Part shown: piece after piece, positions 19,984 to 28,686 of the stretch
Layout: each line of letters starts with the position of its first letter
Numbering within the stretch: the stretch's first letter is position 1
From: Kitasatospora arboriphila
Lineage (GTDB): Bacteria > Actinomycetota > Actinomycetes > Mycobacteriales > Mycobacteriaceae
Direction: 5' to 3'
Length of the DNA stretch: 64,000 nucleotides
Assembly: GCF_000717275.1 (NCBI RefSeq)
Contig: NZ_JNYV01000004.1
Location: 124,001-188,000 of the forward strand
Translations under genes and position numbers: made by a program
The notes under the pieces: generated by a model
Database searches by the model: none
Seen by the model: only the letters and a program-made list of their open reading frames with translations
What the model was told of the DNA's origin: nothing

Positions 19984-20960
19984 GCCGTCACCCCATCGCA
20001 AGGCACCTCAACATCCACATGACGTGGCGAGTTGCACTCATCTGTTCGCTTGTCGCGATGATCGTCGCGTCTACGGCCGTGCTGGTGTTCAGATCGGAGA
20101 ATCCGTCGAACGGCGCGTCGCTGAGCAAACCGTTCGCCACCAGCAGTCCGTGGAACACCGCGATCTCATCGACTGCGGCACTCGATCCGAACAGTTCGAC
20201 CATGAGCGCGTACGCATCCCGGAACGGCCGGATGTACGCCTCGATGGGGGAGTTCGGGATCCCCATCTACGCGGCCGATGCGCAGACGCCGAAATATACG
20301 GTGCAGTGTACTCAGCAGGGCTGGGGCACATGCCCTTTCAGTGGGTACCAGGTGCCGATCCCCAATGGCGCCAAACCGCACACCGGCAGCGACGGCGCGA
20401 TGGTGGTCGTGGACCAGGGCGCCAACCGGATCTACGAGTTCTGGCGCGCAAACCAGTCCGGGAGTCAGTGGACAACCCAGTGGGGCGCGATCAACCGCCT
20501 CGACGGCTCCGGTTGGGGCGGAGCGAGCACGGGTTCGGGCGCATCGCGCCTTGCCGGGGTGATCCGGCTGGCCGAGATCCGCAACGGGGTGATCCCGCAT
20601 GCACTCGCGGTCCAGACCGACAACATCTGCGCGGGGATCTTTCGTAGCCCGGCAATCAAAACCGACGGTCCGTCGACGCGTTCGGACTGCATCCCCGAGG
20701 GCGCGAGGCTACGGCTCGACCCCACGCTCAATCTGAGCACGCTCAACCTCGCCCCGGGAGTACGTGCGGTGGCAAAGGCCATGCAGCAGTACGGGGCATA
20801 CGCGATGGACGTCGGTGGCACGTCTCTCAGCGTCGCTTTCGAGTTGGACACCCAGGCACCGGCCGGTTCCATCGGGCAGGTGTACACCAATGCCGGCTTG
20901 CGATGGGATTATGACGGGATGGAGTCGATACCCTGGAAACGCCTGCAGGTCCTGAGGTGA
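19980..20960 (+). CDS. Secreted/anchored protein of unknown function in the polysaccharide cluster
   Basis: Predicted 326-aa protein with an N-terminal signal anchor (about residues 15-37) and an extracytoplasmic body. The body shows SPWNTAISSTAALDPNSS, YQVPIPNGAKPHTGSDGAMVVVD, RIYEFWRA, LAGVIRLAEIRNGVIPHALAV, IPEGARLRLDPTLNLSTL and MQQYGAYAMDVGGTSLSV. This ordered pattern is one I know from a widespread family of secreted bacterial proteins without a proven activity. The Asp and His residues in conserved turns might form a catalytic or ligand site (inference). Three or four Cys could form disulfides. It overlaps glycosyltransferase genes on both sides by 4 nt, so it is probably a polysaccharide-processing or binding factor. 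Confidence 0.75.
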   Translation: MSRHPIARHLNIHMTWRVALICSLVAMIVASTAVLVFRSENPSNGASLSKPFATSSPWNTAISSTAALDPNSSTMSAYASRNGRMYASMGEFGIPIYAADAQTPKYTVQCTQQGWGTCPFSGYQVPIPNGAKPHTGSDGAMVVVDQGANRIYEFWRANQSGSQWTTQWGAINRLDGSGWGGASTGSGASRLAGVIRLAEIRNGVIPHALAVQTDNICAGIFRSPAIKTDGPSTRSDCIPEGARLRLDPTLNLSTLNLAPGVRAVAKAMQQYGAYAMDVGGTSLSVAFELDTQAPAGSIGQVYTNAGLRWDYDGMESIPWKRLQVLR

Positions 20961-22102
20961 CCCGTCCACTGCGTGTGCTGTTGCTCATCGATGCATTCCG
21001 GATGGGAGGGGCCGAGACGTTGCTCGCACCACTGGCCGTCGCGTTCCGCGACAGTCCGGTGGAGATGGAGTTCGTCAGCGTCCTGTCGTCGACCGCCGAT
21101 GCCGACAAGACCACCGAGATCCTGACCGAGGCGGGAATCGAGACCCGGGCCCTGGGCATCAAGCGTCTGCTCGATCCCGGCGCGCTGCCCAAGCTCGTGC
21201 GCGAGATCAAACAGTCGGACTTCGACGTGGTCCATGCCCACCTCGAGATGGCGATCACGCTTGCGGTGCCCGCCGCCGCCCTCGCCCGACGACCGGCGAT
21301 CTGCACATTTCACCATGTGGCACGGCCCCTGTCGGGTCGACAGGGTGCCCGGGAGCGGCTGGCGGTGGCTGCCGCGGACAGGTCGTACCGCGCGCTGTTC
21401 GTCTCCGAGGCGTCCCGGGAATCGTTTCAGCAGCAATACCGTCCCCGGGGACTCCCGGGCAACTGGGATGTGATGCACAACGGGATCGACATCGCCAATT
21501 TCACTCCCGGACAACCCGACCCGGCCGTCAGGCGGGAACTCGGAGGTGCCGAGGGGCCGCTGGTGGTACTGCCTGCCGCGTTCCGGGACTTCAAGGGAAT
21601 CCCCGTTGCCGTCGAAGCATGGCCGAAGATTCTCGAGCGCTTCCCCACAGCAGTGTTGTCGCTGGTCGGCGGGGGAGAGCTGGAAAAAGAGCTCCGTGAC
21701 CAGGTCTCGCAGCTCGGTCTACAAGACTCGGTTGTCTTCGCCGGGGTGCGGTCGGACATGCCGAATGTCTACCGCGCCGCGGACATCGTGCTGCTGCCCT
21801 CTACCCATGGCGAGAACCTGCCGACGGTGCTGATCGAGGCCATGGCTTCGGGCCGCGCACTGGCCGCGTCGAGGATCGGTGGGATCCCCGACATCGTCGC
21901 GGACGGATCGACCGGACTTCTGTTCGAGCCCAACGATCCTCAGGCCCTTGCCGACACCCTGGGCGAACTCATCGCCGATCCCGGTCGGCGTCAACAGCTC
22001 GGTGACGCCGCGGTCCTTCGCGCCCGCAGCGAGTTCTCGGCCACTTCCTGGGCGCAGCGGTTGCACGAACTGTATTCCGAAGCGGCAGACCGTAGAAGGT
22101 GA
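20957..22102 (+). CDS. Glycosyltransferase family 4 protein
   Basis: Predicted 381-aa retaining-type glycosyltransferase. The N-terminal acceptor half begins LLIDAFRMGGAETLL (the Gly-Gly-Ala-Glu loop common in GT4) and has VVHAHLEMA. The C-terminal donor half has FKGIPVAVEAWPKILERFP, SLVGGGELEKEL, VVFAGVRSDMPNVYRAADIVLLPS and GENLPTVLIEAMASGRALAASRIGGIPDIVADGSTG, with the E-x7-E-like pair around the EAMASG segment. GTG 20957 overlaps the previous stop. It should add one sugar of the exopolysaccharide repeat; donor unknown. Confidence 0.92.
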   Translation: MTRPLRVLLLIDAFRMGGAETLLAPLAVAFRDSPVEMEFVSVLSSTADADKTTEILTEAGIETRALGIKRLLDPGALPKLVREIKQSDFDVVHAHLEMAITLAVPAAALARRPAICTFHHVARPLSGRQGARERLAVAAADRSYRALFVSEASRESFQQQYRPRGLPGNWDVMHNGIDIANFTPGQPDPAVRRELGGAEGPLVVLPAAFRDFKGIPVAVEAWPKILERFPTAVLSLVGGGELEKELRDQVSQLGLQDSVVFAGVRSDMPNVYRAADIVLLPSTHGENLPTVLIEAMASGRALAASRIGGIPDIVADGSTGLLFEPNDPQALADTLGELIADPGRRQQLGDAAVLRARSEFSATSWAQRLHELYSEAADRRR

Positions 22103-23328
22103 GCAAGCCCGAAATCATCTACATGGTGTCGCGGTTCCCGCGGACATCGGAGACGTTCATCGTCCGCGAGCTCGATGGTCTGGCCGGTCTTGGTCGATTT
22201 GATGTCTCGGTGCGGTCGTTGTTCCCGTCGCCGGACACCGCAGTGCATTCGGTGGCCGAACGATGGGCGGCGGTTCTGGTGCGGCCCGGAGCGGTGGCGA
22301 TCGCGCGCGGGGTGTTCTGGGCCCTGGGGCGGCACCCGCTCGCGTTCCTCGGTGTCCTCGGGACCGTGATCGGTGACCACCTGCGGGCACCACGGCTCGG
22401 CGCCCGGGCCCTGGTGACCACCGCGATCGGATGTGCACACGCGAGGGACCTCGCCCCGAGATCCCGCCGAGCGCACATTCACGCGCATTACGCGACGTAT
22501 CCGGCGTTGGCGGCATGGGTGTGCCACCGTCTCACCGGCATCTCGTACAGCTTCACCGCACACGCCCACGATCTGTACGTCGACCAGGTGATGCTCTCCC
22601 GCAAGGTGTCCGATGCTGCGCTGGTGGTCACCATCTCGGACTTCAACCGGGCGATCCTGACCGGGCTGCACACCGGGACAGATGTACACGTGGTGCATTG
22701 CGGCATCAACACTTCGGGCTACCGATTCGAGCCGCGGGTGATTCCCGCACAGGGCCGGATACGTGCCGTGTGTGTGGCGTCGTTACAGGAGTACAAGGGT
22801 CACGAGGTGCTGCTACGTGCCTTGGCCACAGGCGGTCCTGGCGTCGATCGCATCCAGCTGGACCTCATCGGAGACGGGCCATTACGAGAGGAGCTCGAGC
22901 AGCTCAGTCTCGAGCTCGGTCTGGCCGACCGCGTCCGATTCCTGGGCGCTCAGACGGAAACCGTTGTGGCCGAGAAGCTGGCGGCCGCCGAACTGTTCGT
23001 GCTGCCCAGCGTCGTGGCCGCGGACGGGCAGATGGAAGGTCTCCCGGTCGCGTTGATGGAGGCACTGGCCTCGGGCCTGCCGTGTGTGTCGACCTCGCTG
23101 TCGGGAATTCCGGAGATCATCGTCGACGGGGTGACCGGACGTCTTGCCCGACCCGGTGACGCGCAGGACCTTCGCGACGCGCTCGAGTCGGTGGTGTCCG
23201 GTGGGGAAGACGTCGCCGGGTTCGCCGCAGCGGGACGGGCACTCGTCGAACAAGACTTCGAGCTCCGGACCACCGTCAAGAGGCTGGCCGATCTGCTCGA
23301 ACCGTTCTTCACGAACCGGAGAGACTGA
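22099..23328 (+). CDS. Glycosyltransferase family 4 protein
   Basis: Predicted 409-aa GT4 enzyme, last plus-strand gene of the polysaccharide operon. It begins with EIIYMVSRFPRTSETFIVRELDGL, a start typical of colanic-acid-type and related glycosyltransferases, has HIHAHYATYPA and FTAHAHDLY in the acceptor half, and LIGDGPLREELEQL, RVRFLGAQTE and GLPVALMEALASGLPCVSTSLSGIPEIIVDGVTG in the donor half. Its GTG overlaps the previous stop (GTGA). Its 3' end overlaps the convergent holo-ACP synthase gene by 20 nt. Confidence 0.93.
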   Translation: MSKPEIIYMVSRFPRTSETFIVRELDGLAGLGRFDVSVRSLFPSPDTAVHSVAERWAAVLVRPGAVAIARGVFWALGRHPLAFLGVLGTVIGDHLRAPRLGARALVTTAIGCAHARDLAPRSRRAHIHAHYATYPALAAWVCHRLTGISYSFTAHAHDLYVDQVMLSRKVSDAALVVTISDFNRAILTGLHTGTDVHVVHCGINTSGYRFEPRVIPAQGRIRAVCVASLQEYKGHEVLLRALATGGPGVDRIQLDLIGDGPLREELEQLSLELGLADRVRFLGAQTETVVAEKLAAAELFVLPSVVAADGQMEGLPVALMEALASGLPCVSTSLSGIPEIIVDGVTGRLARPGDAQDLRDALESVVSGGEDVAGFAAAGRALVEQDFELRTTVKRLADLLEPFFTNRRD

Positions 23329-23698
23329 CCACAACCACAGCCATCGCGTGACAGTCGGTGTGCGACAACGACAACTGTGCTGTTGTCCACCCGGCCTGCG
23401 CGGCACGATCGGCCATCGATCCGTGTAGTTCGACCCGAGGCGTCCCGTCGATCGTCACCACCTCGATCTCCTGCATCGGTGTCGGGAGGTCGGTGTCGGC
23501 GAGTGCTTTGATCACGGCTTCCTTGGCGGCGAATCTCGCGGCGAGCCGATCGACGCGGCCGGCGCAGTACGCTACCTCGCCTGCGGTGAACACCCGATCG
23601 AGAAACCTTCCGCCGAAGTGGGACAGCGAGTTCCGCACCTCGTCGAGGGCCACGAGATCGCATCCGATGCGGGTACCCGGCGGGAGATCCATGTGCAT
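23309..23698 (-). CDS. acpS: Holo-[acyl-carrier-protein] synthase (4'-phosphopantetheinyl transferase)
   Basis: Predicted 129-aa enzyme that moves 4'-phosphopantetheine from CoA to a carrier-protein serine. AcpS motifs are clear: GCDLVALDEV near the N-terminus (the metal-binding Asp), then FTAGEVAYC, RLAARFAAKEAVIKAL (the WAAKEA-type helix) and SLSHTDCHAMAVVV at the end. ATG 23698 and ATG 23692 are both possible; neither has a strong ribosome site. It follows the GH2-like gene by 11 nt and is the last gene of an operon that begins with a carrier protein, so it may be dedicated to that carrier. It could also be the cell's general AcpS; the rest of the genome would decide. Confidence 0.9.
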   Translation of the reverse strand: MHMDLPPGTRIGCDLVALDEVRNSLSHFGGRFLDRVFTAGEVAYCAGRVDRLAARFAAKEAVIKALADTDLPTPMQEIEVVTIDGTPRVELHGSMADRAAQAGWTTAQLSLSHTDCHAMAVVVVSLSGS

Positions 23699-23709
23699 AT
23701 TCGGCGCAT

Positions 23710-26130
23710 TCAGCGATCGTCGGCGGCAAAACGAGTGACGGTCAGAGCGTCGATCGAGGTGACCGAACCCTTGGGAGGCCTGCCGGGATGGTCTCGGGAA
23801 GCGGTGAGCGGTACCCGGTATGGAAGGCCCCCGGCCAGGTGGAAGTAGTTGTCTGCGGGCCGCCATCCCGGCGCATCGACCTCCACGTACCGCAGGGTCG
23901 TGCGCGACAACAGTTCCAGCCACCACCGACCATCCGCCAGGACGGCTTTCGCATCCAGTTCGATGATCCCCTGGTGTGCCGTCGAACGGACGACGTGGAC
24001 ATCACGCGCCACGACAACGTCGTTCACGACCATGGTCGCCTGCACCGCATCTGCCACGGGTTCACCGAACCCATATGCGTGGGAGAGGTCGGTGAACCTG
24101 CCAGACAGATCGGAGTCGTGCAGCGTCGTCGACGAATGCGCATCGACGGACACCGTCCTGCGGGCCTCGATCACCGGGTGCCCGGACGAGTTGGTGGCGA
24201 TCAGTTCGAGGGTGCCCTCGAGGAGGTCCGGTCCGTCGTTGTAGACGTCGATACGAACTCCGGACAGACCCGCGGATGCGAGGCGAACCGCAACAGGCGA
24301 CCACAGTCGCGCAAGCGCTTGAAGAGGCGCCTTCGGTTGTCCATCGATGTCGATGAGTCCCCATCCGGCGCCCGCGCACAGATCTTTGGACGACAACACC
24401 AGCGCGCCATCACAACCGGAATCGTGCCGGCGCCAGAACGCATAACACTCGAGCATCGCCTCGGCCACGGCCAACCGCCCCAGCTGCAAATAGCGTTCGG
24501 GATCAGTCCTGCGGACCATCAATGGATCGACGCCGAAGATCTCGGCCACATAGTGGTCGCGCACATCCTCGAAGTCCCATGACGCTCCTCGGTCCCGCGG
24601 AACCCCTGCTTTCCAGCGTGGATCGTGGCCGGCCACCGCCGCGCCGGAAAAGTGGCGGTCCACTGCGTCCGCGGACGGCGGGATGGCAAAGGCCAAGCTC
24701 TCGGCTGCGAATCGGACACCCGCTGTCTTGACGTCGGCCAGAGGGCGCAGGTAACCACCGACGCCGAACCAGTGCGCCACACCGGAATCCGGACGGATCG
24801 CGAGGTCGGTGCTGCCGGGGACCGGCGATGGGCTGGCGACGACAAACACCGCGTCGGACTCTGCCGCGACCACGAGCGACAACGCTCTAGACAGAGCCGA
24901 GACGTCGCGTTGCTCAGGCGCCAACCCCAGCATCTCCGGCTGCTGGATGAGTTCGTTTCCGCCGCTGACCACAGCCAACGCAGGGTTGCCTGAGACCGTC
25001 CGCAGAAGCTCACGCATCTCGGCGCACAGCAAGTCCTGGACGTCCTCGGGTGGGTCGAAGGTCGCCTGCATCGTGTCCTGCCACACCAAGATTCCGAGAT
25101 CAGCGCAGTACGACCAGAACTCCGCGTCGGGAAATACCGTGCCACCGGGTACGCGGAGCATGGTGGCACCGGCGTCCGCGAGCAGTCGGAGGTGCTTCTG
25201 TGTGGTTGCGGCCTGACTGGTCAGCCGAAGTGGGTCGGGTGGCATCCACACCGCACCTCGGCAGAAGATGTCGATGCCGTTGACAGCGATGGCAAAGCCT
25301 TCGCCATTGCTGCTCATCTCGACGGTTCTGAATCCGAAGTCCCTCTCGCACAGAGGTTGTCCCGCCATGGTCACAATGGCGGTGTACAGGATTTGATCTC
25401 CGTAACCCCGCGGCCACCACAGCGCCGGTTCGGGCACCGTTGCCGAGACCGTGAACAGCCCATCGGAGTCGGCGGTGGCTGCCCCGACCGTGAGCTCGGT
25501 GCCGTTGTGGCGCAGGGATATCGAGACGTGGCCCGGGCTCGGTGCGACACCACGCACTGTCACCCGACCGGAACGCGGATCGGCCTGCACCGCCACGTTG
25601 CGGGCACGGCGGAGATCCCTGTGGGCCACCGGGCGCCAGAATCCCACCGCAGGGGGCACCCCGGAGTAGACCGGAGCGCGACCGATCAACGTTGTTCGCA
25701 ACCATCGAAAGCCCTGCGCTGCAACCAGACTGGAACGCCACCGACCGCGGGGTCGACGTTTGCGCAGCACGGCGTCCAGGGCGGGGAAGTGCACCACCAG
25801 CCGGTTGTCGCCGGCGGGGACGGCCACCGATACCGGTAGGAACATGGATTCGACCTCGGCCACGGGGCGGTCATCGAGATAGACCGTTGCCGGCGCGGTC
25901 ACACCCGCGAAGTCGATCCACGAGTCCTGCGCCGTCTCTACCGTGGTCGTGAACCACCAGTCGGATGCATCGACGTTGTCGCCCCACCGCGCCAGTGCCT
26001 GGTCCACGGCCCCTACGACGGTGGCATCCTCCACGTCGACGGCGTCGGGCCAAAGGTCGTGCACGTCTTCGGAAGTCATGGCCACACCGGGTGTGGTGCC
26101 CAAGAGCTTCCACCCAGTGATCGGACTCAT
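23710..26130 (-). CDS. Glycoside hydrolase family 2 protein, beta-mannosidase-like
   Basis: Predicted 806-aa protein with the GH2 layout: an N-terminal jelly-roll sugar-binding domain (about 1-175), an immunoglobulin-like domain (about 178-275, ALWWPRGYGDQILYTA then FGFRTVEM), a TIM barrel (about 280-600) and C-terminal beta domains. Candidate acid/base is Glu393 in SGGNELIQ, matching the Asn-Glu pair of beta-mannosidases; candidate nucleophile is Glu477 in RFAAESLAF. There is no signal peptide, so it seems cytosolic. ATG 26130 overlaps the DUF1839 stop (ATGA); the longer upstream frame lies inside that gene. Its linkage to a carrier protein and amino-acid ligase is unusual, and it may act as a transferase or trimming enzyme on a glycosylated intermediate (inference). 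Confidence 0.87.
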   Translation of the reverse strand: MSPITGWKLLGTTPGVAMTSEDVHDLWPDAVDVEDATVVGAVDQALARWGDNVDASDWWFTTTVETAQDSWIDFAGVTAPATVYLDDRPVAEVESMFLPVSVAVPAGDNRLVVHFPALDAVLRKRRPRGRWRSSLVAAQGFRWLRTTLIGRAPVYSGVPPAVGFWRPVAHRDLRRARNVAVQADPRSGRVTVRGVAPSPGHVSISLRHNGTELTVGAATADSDGLFTVSATVPEPALWWPRGYGDQILYTAIVTMAGQPLCERDFGFRTVEMSSNGEGFAIAVNGIDIFCRGAVWMPPDPLRLTSQAATTQKHLRLLADAGATMLRVPGGTVFPDAEFWSYCADLGILVWQDTMQATFDPPEDVQDLLCAEMRELLRTVSGNPALAVVSGGNELIQQPEMLGLAPEQRDVSALSRALSLVVAAESDAVFVVASPSPVPGSTDLAIRPDSGVAHWFGVGGYLRPLADVKTAGVRFAAESLAFAIPPSADAVDRHFSGAAVAGHDPRWKAGVPRDRGASWDFEDVRDHYVAEIFGVDPLMVRRTDPERYLQLGRLAVAEAMLECYAFWRRHDSGCDGALVLSSKDLCAGAGWGLIDIDGQPKAPLQALARLWSPVAVRLASAGLSGVRIDVYNDGPDLLEGTLELIATNSSGHPVIEARRTVSVDAHSSTTLHDSDLSGRFTDLSHAYGFGEPVADAVQATMVVNDVVVARDVHVVRSTAHQGIIELDAKAVLADGRWWLELLSRTTLRYVEVDAPGWRPADNYFHLAGGLPYRVPLTASRDHPGRPPKGSVTSIDALTVTRFAADDR

Positions 26131-27086
26131 CGCGCTACGGCGTCGGCGACGGTCTGCATGGCCGTCGCCCATGATCGAGCCATGTTGTCGAGACCCTCGT
26201 CGACGTCCACCTGGCGTCCGCGCGCGGCCCGGGCCATCTTGAACTGAACCGCCTTCGCGCCGGCGGCTACTGCGAGAAATGGCTCGACCGCTTCCGCGGC
26301 CCCTGGTGCCGGACCGGCCGCGAGGTGGCGACTGAGGTCTGCTGCCAACTCGGCGGTGGCGCCGCATTGGCGCAATGTGGCGAAGGCCCACAGGTGAAAG
26401 GTCTCCATCCCGGCACCCGGAAGCCACGCGACGGCCTCCCTGACACCGTGACCGAGGCGCTCTACCGGATTACCCGGTGCCCGGCGCGCCAGATGCTCAC
26501 GAACGATGGGCAAGAGCGAATCCTCGTGGGCTCGTTCGGGAAATGAACGAATCTGTTCCACGTAGGGCAGTAGTGAACCCTCTTCGGTCCCGGCGAGACC
26601 GAATACTCCCGTGAAATCAGCTCCGGAAAGGGAATGAATCCCGGAATTGTGGATATAGCTCATGGTCTGCGTGGACCGATCGACGGATGTCGGAATGATC
26701 GTGGTCTTCACATGATTTCGGTGGTAATCGGTGCCGACGGTATCGGGGAGCCACCAACTGTCGACCTCGACTGTATGGAGAATGCCACGGCCAGGACCGC
26801 TTTCGATGGTCTCCAGCAGCGGGAGCCACACGTTCTCTTCGGTGACCTCGAGGCCGTAGAGCCGCCGGATGTCTTCTTGGGCGACCTTGAGGAAGCTCCA
26901 CTGCTGGCCGTCGTGGTCGGCTGAGAGCGCGCAGGCGAAGGCGGGTACCGGATCGTGGCCGAGCGCGTGAAGCAATTCGATCCACAGGTCGACATAACAG
27001 TTGGTCTCAGGCCAGATCCGGTCTCCGCTGTGGGAGAAGTGGGGCCGAGCGGTGTTGCTGATCGTCAGCGCCGCGGGCAAGCTCAC
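26127..27086 (-). CDS. DUF1839 family protein
   Basis: Predicted 319-aa cytosolic protein. The pattern RIWPETNCYVDLWIELLHALGHDP (about 23-46), QWSFLKVAQEDIRRLYGLEV, ILHTVEVDSWWLPDTVGTDYHRNHVKTTI (about 101-129) fits the DUF1839 family, which is known next to amino acid:[carrier protein] ligases in proteobacteria. Conserved Glu, Asp and His residues in these stretches look like a possible active site, but no activity is established. It could be the acyltransferase or hydrolase that takes the amino acid from the carrier (inference). The GTG start overlaps the carrier-protein stop and its stop overlaps the GH2 start, so the three genes are coupled. Confidence 0.82.
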   Translation of the reverse strand: MSLPAALTISNTARPHFSHSGDRIWPETNCYVDLWIELLHALGHDPVPAFACALSADHDGQQWSFLKVAQEDIRRLYGLEVTEENVWLPLLETIESGPGRGILHTVEVDSWWLPDTVGTDYHRNHVKTTIIPTSVDRSTQTMSYIHNSGIHSLSGADFTGVFGLAGTEEGSLLPYVEQIRSFPERAHEDSLLPIVREHLARRAPGNPVERLGHGVREAVAWLPGAGMETFHLWAFATLRQCGATAELAADLSRHLAAGPAPGAAEAVEPFLAVAAGAKAVQFKMARAARGRQVDVDEGLDNMARSWATAMQTVADAVAR

Positions 27087-27334
27087 GCGACACCGGCGAG
27101 AAGCTTGCTCACCACCGCTTCGAGGTTGCTGACCGTCGCGAATGTGGCCTTCTTCAGATCTTCGTCGGGGAACTCGACATCGAACTCGTCCTCGAGCGCC
27201 AGCATCACGTTCACACTCGCGTGCGAGGTCAGGCCCAGCTCGTACAGGTCGGCGTCGTCCTCAACCGACTGCGCGTCCACGGCGAGTCTCCCGTGTGCCG
27301 CGAGGATGTCGCGAATCTGATCTTTCACCGACAC
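27083..27334 (-). CDS. Acyl/aminoacyl carrier protein
   Basis: Predicted 83-aa acidic four-helix carrier protein. The phosphopantetheine site is in ELGLTSHASVNVMLALEDEF; Ser37 is the expected attachment residue, with the usual DSL replaced by LTS. The rest (EDEFDVEFPDEDL, then ATVSNLEAVVSKLL) is standard for the fold. It is divergent from, and 188 nt away from, an operon with an amino acid:[carrier protein] ligase, so it is the likely aminoacyl acceptor. GTG 27334 is annotated; GTG 27328 is 8 nt from the AAAGGA ribosome site and may be the true start. First gene of a four-gene operon ending in acpS. Confidence 0.9.
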   Translation of the reverse strand: MSVKDQIRDILAAHGRLAVDAQSVEDDADLYELGLTSHASVNVMLALEDEFDVEFPDEDLKKATFATVSNLEAVVSKLLAGVA

Positions 27335-27522
27335 GATCCTTTCAGTAGCAAGTCGCCCGTGCGAGAAGAGCGTTCAAACGTATGACAGTGGAATCCATTC
27401 TGCCGTCCACGTTTTCCGCATATAGCGATGTAGATTACAGTACGACCAGGAGCCATTGCCCGTCACACAGTTCGGCAGGGCGTCATCGCGCACCATGCGC
27501 CCTACCCGTACAGAGGTCCTCC

Positions 27523-28686
27523 ATGACTGTCGACTCCACGCACGACGGCGCCTCACCGATCGATGTCACGGGCGCAGTGAAAGCGGCCGCTGCCAATGCG
27601 CACATCGTCGACCGCGATGCACGATTCCCGGTCGAGGCCGTCACCGCCATGAAGGATGCCGGACTCCTGTCGTGTTCGCTGCCCGCCGAGTTGGGCGGTA
27701 GGTCGGCAGGCATGACCGAACTCGCGTCGTATGCCCGTGCCCTCGGAGCTGCATGTAGTTCGGCGGCCATGGTCTTCGCGATGCACCACACGCAAGCCCT
27801 GACACTCCGCTGGCACGGCGCGCAAGGCGACATCGCCGAGCTCACGCGATCGATCGCGCAGAACGAGTCGCTGCTCGCCTCGGCGACAACGGAGATCACC
27901 ACCGGCGGCGACGTCCGGTCATCGACCTGTGCAGTGGTTGTCGAGGGCGACCGCGCGACACTGTCCAAGAACGCCCCGGTGATCTCCTACGGCGAGTACG
28001 CCGATCACATCTGCGCCACTGCCAGGCGCGGCCCCGACAGTCCGCCCAGCGACCAGGTCCTCGTGATCTGTCCCGCTGCCGACACCGTGCTGGAGAAGAC
28101 CGGGACATGGGACGTCCTGGGTTTCCGGGGCACGTGCAGTCCCGGATTCCAGCTCACAGCCGACACCGACGCCCGCAACGTCCTACCGGTCGACTACGCC
28201 ACCATCTCCGCGCACACGATGTTGCCTGCCTCGCACACTCTCTGGGCCTCGGTGTGGCTGGGGATCGCCGACGCCGCGGTGAACAAGGCGCGGGTACAAA
28301 TCCGCGCCGACGCCAAACGCAACTCAGGGGCGCCCACCGACCGCACCGCCGCATTCGCAGATCTGCTGGTGATCCACCAACGGTTCGCCTCCTCGGTGGC
28401 CGAGGAGGTCCGGCGTTACGAGACCTTCCTGGCGTCGGGAGAGCTCGAGACCACAGTGGGATTCGCGATCGCGATGAACAATCTCAAATTGAACGCATCC
28501 AAAGCAGTGGTCGAGGTGGTCGCCGGCGCACTCGGCCTGGTGGGGATCAATGCTTACCGTGAAGATCACGCGGCCTCGATGGGGCGTCTGCTGCGCGATG
28601 CCTACGGGCCACAACTGATGGTCTCCAATGACCGTATTCGCGCAAACAATGCGCGACTTGTTCTTGCATACCGGGGGAAACCATGA
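27523..28686 (+). CDS. Acyl-CoA dehydrogenase-like flavoprotein
   Basis: Predicted 387-aa flavoprotein of the acyl-CoA dehydrogenase superfamily. An all-alpha N-terminal part has MKDAGLLSCSLPAELGG and MVFAMHHTQ; a middle beta domain has ASATTEITTGGDVRSS and DVLGFRGTCSPGFQL; the C-terminal helices have AFADLLVIHQRFASSVAEEV and AGALGLVGINAYREDHAASMGRLLRDAYGPQLM. ATG 27523 has AGAGG 6 nt upstream. Its stop overlaps the ligase start (ATGA). In carrier-protein pathways such enzymes oxidise carrier-bound amino acids (as with proline), so an aminoacyl-carrier oxidation is a reasonable guess; a conventional acyl-CoA substrate is the alternative. Confidence 0.87.
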   Translation: MTVDSTHDGASPIDVTGAVKAAAANAHIVDRDARFPVEAVTAMKDAGLLSCSLPAELGGRSAGMTELASYARALGAACSSAAMVFAMHHTQALTLRWHGAQGDIAELTRSIAQNESLLASATTEITTGGDVRSSTCAVVVEGDRATLSKNAPVISYGEYADHICATARRGPDSPPSDQVLVICPAADTVLEKTGTWDVLGFRGTCSPGFQLTADTDARNVLPVDYATISAHTMLPASHTLWASVWLGIADAAVNKARVQIRADAKRNSGAPTDRTAAFADLLVIHQRFASSVAEEVRRYETFLASGELETTVGFAIAMNNLKLNASKAVVEVVAGALGLVGINAYREDHAASMGRLLRDAYGPQLMVSNDRIRANNARLVLAYRGKP

